DNA from: an uncultured Opitutia bacterium
GTDB taxonomy: Bacteria > Verrucomicrobiota > Verrucomicrobiae > Opitutales > UBA953
Assembly: GCA_903859115.1 (NCBI GenBank)
Contig: CAIOLH010000176.1
Span: 1-10,634, forward strand
Direction: 5' to 3'
Length of the DNA: 10,634 nucleotides
Below, in pieces: positions 7,864-10,634 of the stretch. The translations under genes were made by a program, and so were the position numbers. How positions within the stretch are numbered: position 1 is the first letter of the stretch; each line of letters starts with the position of its first letter. Below the pieces are notes generated by a model, which saw only the letters and a program-made list of their open reading frames with translations, was not told where the DNA came from and ran no database searches.

Positions 7864-7893
7864 TTAATATCTTCCCTCCTTGCACCTTGTCCA
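7864..7893 (-). promoter_or_regulatory. Candidate sigma-70 promoter for the apaG cluster
   Basis: Reading the minus strand, TGGACA (7893-7888) and TATTAA (7869-7864) are separated by 18 bp. This is five of six and four of six against the consensus. Transcription would start near 7857, giving a leader of about 25 nt before the apaG ATG at 7831. It is a sequence match only. It overlaps the possible promoter of the divergent gene, so the two could compete. Confidence 0.4.
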
Positions 7894-7907
7894 TGAGAGG
7901 GTTGAAT
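7880..7907 (+). promoter_or_regulatory. Weak candidate promoter for the DedA fusion gene
   Basis: TTGCAC (7880-7885) and TTGAAT (7902-7907) are 16 bp apart. The -10 match is poor. If used, transcription would begin at or next to the ATG at 7915, giving a leaderless message. That would fit the lack of a Shine-Dalgarno, since the nearest purine run (GAGAGGG, 7895-7901) is too far from the ATG. The 83-bp gap 7832-7914 holds nothing else I can support. Confidence 0.22.
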
Positions 7908-7914
7908 AAAAGCA

Positions 7915-10524
7915 ATGCAGGCTTTTGACCAAAGTAAGGCCAATCTTCGGCGAGTGCCCCCCAAATGGTGGATCGCGGTGGCTTACTTAATTTTGGTCAT
8001 CCTCTCAAATACGTTCCCTATTTTTAGTTCGGTCGAAAAGCAGTCCAGTCAGACCCCGATTCTTGTTCCGGCTTTTGATTATAAAGACGACCAAGTGATT
8101 CCGACGGATAAGTTGATTCCTATTCATGCTAATTTTTATGGATTCGATCAAAACAACAGTGCCGGTGACAAACCTGTTTTAGTCTACATTCATCGTGTGC
8201 CTTGGGATAGCCGCGGAAACCAATTCTGTGCTGATTTAGCCAAGTCTGGAAAAGTTGCAGTCGTTGAACCTTATCTGCCAGGTTTTGCTTCTTCCTATGG
8301 AAATGTTCCGAGTCACTCGATGGAGGCAAACGCAGAAGTAGTAGCCGCCTTACTCGAGAAAAAAGGAATTAAAAAATATCATATTTTAGGACAAGGACTC
8401 GGCGGTGTGGCGGCACTGGAATTAACTAACGCCCATCGAGAGAGGGTTGAATCGGTTACCCTGCTTTCCGCCCCAGGTGTGCAAGCCTTCGAATTACTGG
8501 GAAATCCGTTGGTCAATAAAATCGTCTATGGATTTCAAGGCGCATTTTTTTGGGGCGTTGCCCGACTCACTCCCAATTTTGGTGCTGCGGATTTACTTCC
8601 GTACGATCGCGATTATGCGAAAACCGTTTTTGATACGGATTTATCCGACAACAAAAAATTACTTCATGGGCTGCAGCGACCCCTTTTAATTATTCATGGT
8701 GACGGCGATTTACTCACCCCAGTAGAAGCAGCTTATTATACTTCAAAAATATTACCTGATACGCGTTTGAAAGTTTATCAGGGAGGCCGCAATGTAGTTT
8801 TCGAACAGAAAGATGCGGTGGTGGGTGAAGTCCTAGATTTTACCACAAATCTGCCCAAGTTAGGCCCTCCGCCTCCACTGACGAATCCGCCCATTCCTTA
8901 TGCGATCGGCCTTCATTACTGGATGCTCTTGGCCTTCATTATCGTTTGTACCTTTGTCGCAGAAGATCCTACCTGTTTGGCATCGGGCCTCATGGTCGCA
9001 GTGGGTATTCTGGATTTTTGGTCTGCCACGCTTGCCTGCTTTGTCGGTATTTTTATTGGAGATATGACACTCTATTTAGTTGGACGTGTATTTGGTCGCC
9101 AAGCTATTCGCCGTGCTCCGTTTAAATGGATCATCCAAGAGCATAAAGTGAATCAGTGGGCAGGGTGGTTCTCGACGCCGAAGGGAATGTTAGTGGTGGT
9201 GAGTTCGCGCTTTGTTCCAGCGAGTCGTTTGCCCACCTTTATTACGGCGGGTATCATGAAATTAGACTTAATGCGCTTAGGTTTACTTTTGATGGTGGCT
9301 GCACTGATTTGGACGCCTCCACTTATTTGGCTCGGCTACAAGTTTGGCGATGATGGTATGCGCCTCTTGCACAACTTTAAGAGTAATGCGGTTTGGATCA
9401 TTGTTGGCGTCTTGGTTGCCTTACATCTTTTAACTCACTGGTTGGTGCCATCGCTTACTTGGAGAGGTCGTCGTCAGATCGTCATGAAAGTACGTGGCTT
9501 CCTTCAGCCTTCACTTTGGCCTAATTGGATCGTTTATTTCCCGATCCGTATCGGGATTGTTTTCTTAACCTTAAGACATCATAGTCTGACCGCTTTTGCC
9601 TCAGCTAACCCATCCTTTGGTCGTATTGGTGGATTTATCGGGGATGCTAAATCACTGCTTTTAAGGCCCTTCCAGCGCGATTCTCGTTGCTGCCCACATA
9701 TCGCTTTATCCATGGAAGATAAGGTCGACGAGCGATTAAAAGAAGCTCAAGCCTTCGCGATTTGTCATGGCTATCCCTTGGTTTTTAAACCCGAGGTTTC
9801 AGAAGATGGTGCGGGACTTCGTTATATTAAAAATGATGAGCAATTAAATCGTTGGGTCGGTAACGCTACAGAAGATTTTATTCTCCAGAAGTTTATTAGT
9901 GGCTTAGAGTTCGAAGTCGTCTGGCGTAGGAACCCTGGACAGGACGACGGACATATCATGGCTATCGTGCAGAAGAATGATATCGTGGTGATGGGTGATG
10001 GAGAGCAAACCTTGGAAGAACTCATTTGGTTAGATGAATTCGCCGTTTCACGAGCCGAATTATTTATTCAGTGTCACGCGCGCGATTTAAATAAGATTAT
10101 TCCTGCAGGACAAAAGGTAGTATTAAATCTCTCAGGCAGTTATGGTCACGGTGCACGCTGCTTACATCGCCCTGATTTGAATACATCGGCCCTGGTTCAG
10201 GCGTTAACTACTTTAGCTAAGCGTTTTCCAGCCTTACATTATGCGCGATTTGATTTGAAAGCTACGACTGAAGAAGAACTGAAGGCAGGACGTTTTGTTA
10301 TGACGAGCGTAGGCGGTTGCTGTCACGTTTCTAGCTTAGTGCGCGACGAATCTCTGCGCTTCAGCCGATCCTACTCACAAGTCTGGCAACAGCTTAAAGT
10401 GTGTTTAGATGCCGGAGCCAATAACCTTAAGCAAAATGTCCGCCCCGTGCGCCTAGATGAACTCATGGCGCGGTGGAGTCAGGCCAATGGTCGCTCCGAT
10501 AATTTTGTCGTGAGCGAAGAGTAA
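7915..10524 (+). CDS. Fusion of alpha/beta-hydrolase-like, DedA/VTT membrane and ATP-grasp-like domains
   Basis: An 869-residue membrane protein. Residues 18-37 form a signal anchor after RRVPPK. Residues about 85-312 have an alpha/beta-hydrolase layout (VLVYIHRVPWDS, YLPGFASSYG, elbow GQGLGG at 159-164, LLIIHGDGDLLTP with Asp265), but the nucleophile position is Gly161 and the usual GH histidine is Arg292, so Ser-hydrolase activity is doubtful. Residues about 331-512 form a DedA/VTT domain: FVAEDPTCLASG, GDMTLYLVGRVFGR, SRFVPASRLPTFITAG and several membrane segments. This family includes lipid scramblases and transporters. Residues about 545-840 resemble the ATP-grasp part found after VTT domains: ANPSFGRIGGFIGDAKS, Lys625 in PLVFKPEVSEDGAG, QKFISGLEFEV and ARFDLKA (Asp780). 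The usual ExN metal motif reads T-S-V (797-799). The topology implies a periplasmic hydrolase-like domain and a cytoplasmic C-terminus. An envelope-lipid role is a guess. The ATG at 7915 is the first usable start in frame. Confidence 0.85.
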   Translation: MQAFDQSKANLRRVPPKWWIAVAYLILVILSNTFPIFSSVEKQSSQTPILVPAFDYKDDQVIPTDKLIPIHANFYGFDQNNSAGDKPVLVYIHRVPWDSRGNQFCADLAKSGKVAVVEPYLPGFASSYGNVPSHSMEANAEVVAALLEKKGIKKYHILGQGLGGVAALELTNAHRERVESVTLLSAPGVQAFELLGNPLVNKIVYGFQGAFFWGVARLTPNFGAADLLPYDRDYAKTVFDTDLSDNKKLLHGLQRPLLIIHGDGDLLTPVEAAYYTSKILPDTRLKVYQGGRNVVFEQKDAVVGEVLDFTTNLPKLGPPPPLTNPPIPYAIGLHYWMLLAFIIVCTFVAEDPTCLASGLMVAVGILDFWSATLACFVGIFIGDMTLYLVGRVFGRQAIRRAPFKWIIQEHKVNQWAGWFSTPKGMLVVVSSRFVPASRLPTFITAGIMKLDLMRLGLLLMVAALIWTPPLIWLGYKFGDDGMRLLHNFKSNAVWIIVGVLVALHLLTHWLVPSLTWRGRRQIVMKVRGFLQPSLWPNWIVYFPIRIGIVFLTLRHHSLTAFASANPSFGRIGGFIGDAKSLLLRPFQRDSRCCPHIALSMEDKVDERLKEAQAFAICHGYPLVFKPEVSEDGAGLRYIKNDEQLNRWVGNATEDFILQKFISGLEFEVVWRRNPGQDDGHIMAIVQKNDIVVMGDGEQTLEELIWLDEFAVSRAELFIQCHARDLNKIIPAGQKVVLNLSGSYGHGARCLHRPDLNTSALVQALTTLAKRFPALHYARFDLKATTEEELKAGRFVMTSVGGCCHVSSLVRDESLRFSRSYSQVWQQLKVCLDAGANNLKQNVRPVRLDELMARWSQANGRSDNFVVSEE

Positions 10525-10525
10525 T

Positions 10526-10634
10526 TTACCCGCGCGCCGTAAACGCGTGGCAAAGGGCAATCGCCGCAGCGTCGGATTCGTCCAAGGGTAATTCACTACG
10601 AAGATTCAGAATGGATTTTATCATTTTGCCGACC
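10526..10634 (-). CDS. ruvC: Crossover junction endodeoxyribonuclease RuvC (partial, C-terminal end)
   Basis: The last 35 codons of a minus-strand gene whose stop TAA lies at 10528-10526, one base after the stop of the convergent fusion gene. The peptide reads VGKMIKSILNL, then LPLDESDAAAIALCHAF, then TARG. This matches the C-terminus of RuvC, which resolves Holliday junctions as a dimer with RuvAB. The D-x-x-D-A-x-x-x-A-L-C-H pattern holds the two final catalytic aspartates (positions 138 and 141 in E. coli RuvC), and both are kept. The identification rests on about 35 residues, but this is a very characteristic stretch. The tail ends soon after the motif, as in short RuvC proteins. Confidence 0.85.
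   Translation of the reverse strand, partial: VGKMIKSILNLRSELPLDESDAAAIALCHAFTARG

Noticed and set aside
7875..7880. AGGAGG on the minus strand upstream of apaG, looking like a perfect ribosome binding site
   Set aside because: No start codon follows at a usable distance, it is about 45 bases from the apaG ATG, and it lies inside the spacer of the likely promoter, so it would not be transcribed.
7893..7928. A 12-codon plus-strand open frame overlapping the start of the fusion gene, a possible upstream leader peptide
   Set aside because: It has no ribosome binding site and no attenuator-like codon run or hairpin, and a frame this short is expected by chance.
10526..10560. GC-rich stretch with ACGCGT and CGCGCG after the fusion gene, a possible terminator
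   Set aside because: It is coding sequence for the RuvC C-terminus and has neither a good stem nor a T-run.
1..10634. Defence island, prophage or CRISPR-like arrays
   Set aside because: No direct-repeat array, integrase, transposase or toxin-antitoxin pair is visible; the genes look like ordinary chromosomal content.

Overview
The window carries seven complete protein-coding genes, one long gene cut at the left edge and one gene end cut at the right edge. Coding density is very high: most junctions are a few bases or overlaps, and the only real intergenic gaps are about 120 bp (3220-3340) and 83 bp (7832-7914). No tRNA, rRNA, insertion sequence, prophage or CRISPR array is visible. The gene set is chromosomal: sigma-54, the end of ruvC, apaG, a CUT2-type sugar importer and a beta-CASP nuclease. 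A GYF_2 membrane protein, starts without Shine-Dalgarno sequences and the style of the sugar-binding protein suggest a free-living bacterium of the PVC group, possibly Verrucomicrobiota. That placement is an inference and was not tested by a search.

Left block, minus strand (1-3219): a GYF_2-domain single-pass membrane protein of unknown function, then 11 bp later a periplasmic sugar-binding protein, then 2 bp after its stop a RbsA-type ATPase that runs off the left edge. The spacing suggests one transcript. The permease would be expected beyond the window.

Middle (3341-7831): rpoN is divergent from the GYF_2 gene and ends tail-to-tail with an amidase. The two stop codons share the four bases TTAA. 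On the minus strand, apaG, a beta-CASP metallo-beta-lactamase-fold protein and the amidase form a cluster with overlapping stop and start codons (TAATG, then GTGA), so they are very probably co-translated.

Right block (7915-10634): a large plus-strand gene of 869 codons is divergent from apaG. It encodes an N-terminal membrane anchor, an alpha/beta-hydrolase-like domain, a DedA/VTT membrane domain and a C-terminal ATP-grasp-like domain. It is the most unusual gene here. The hydrolase nucleophile Ser and the catalytic His are both replaced, and the expected last metal-binding motif of the ATP-grasp domain is also absent, yet the frame is intact throughout. One base after its stop comes the convergent 3' end of ruvC.
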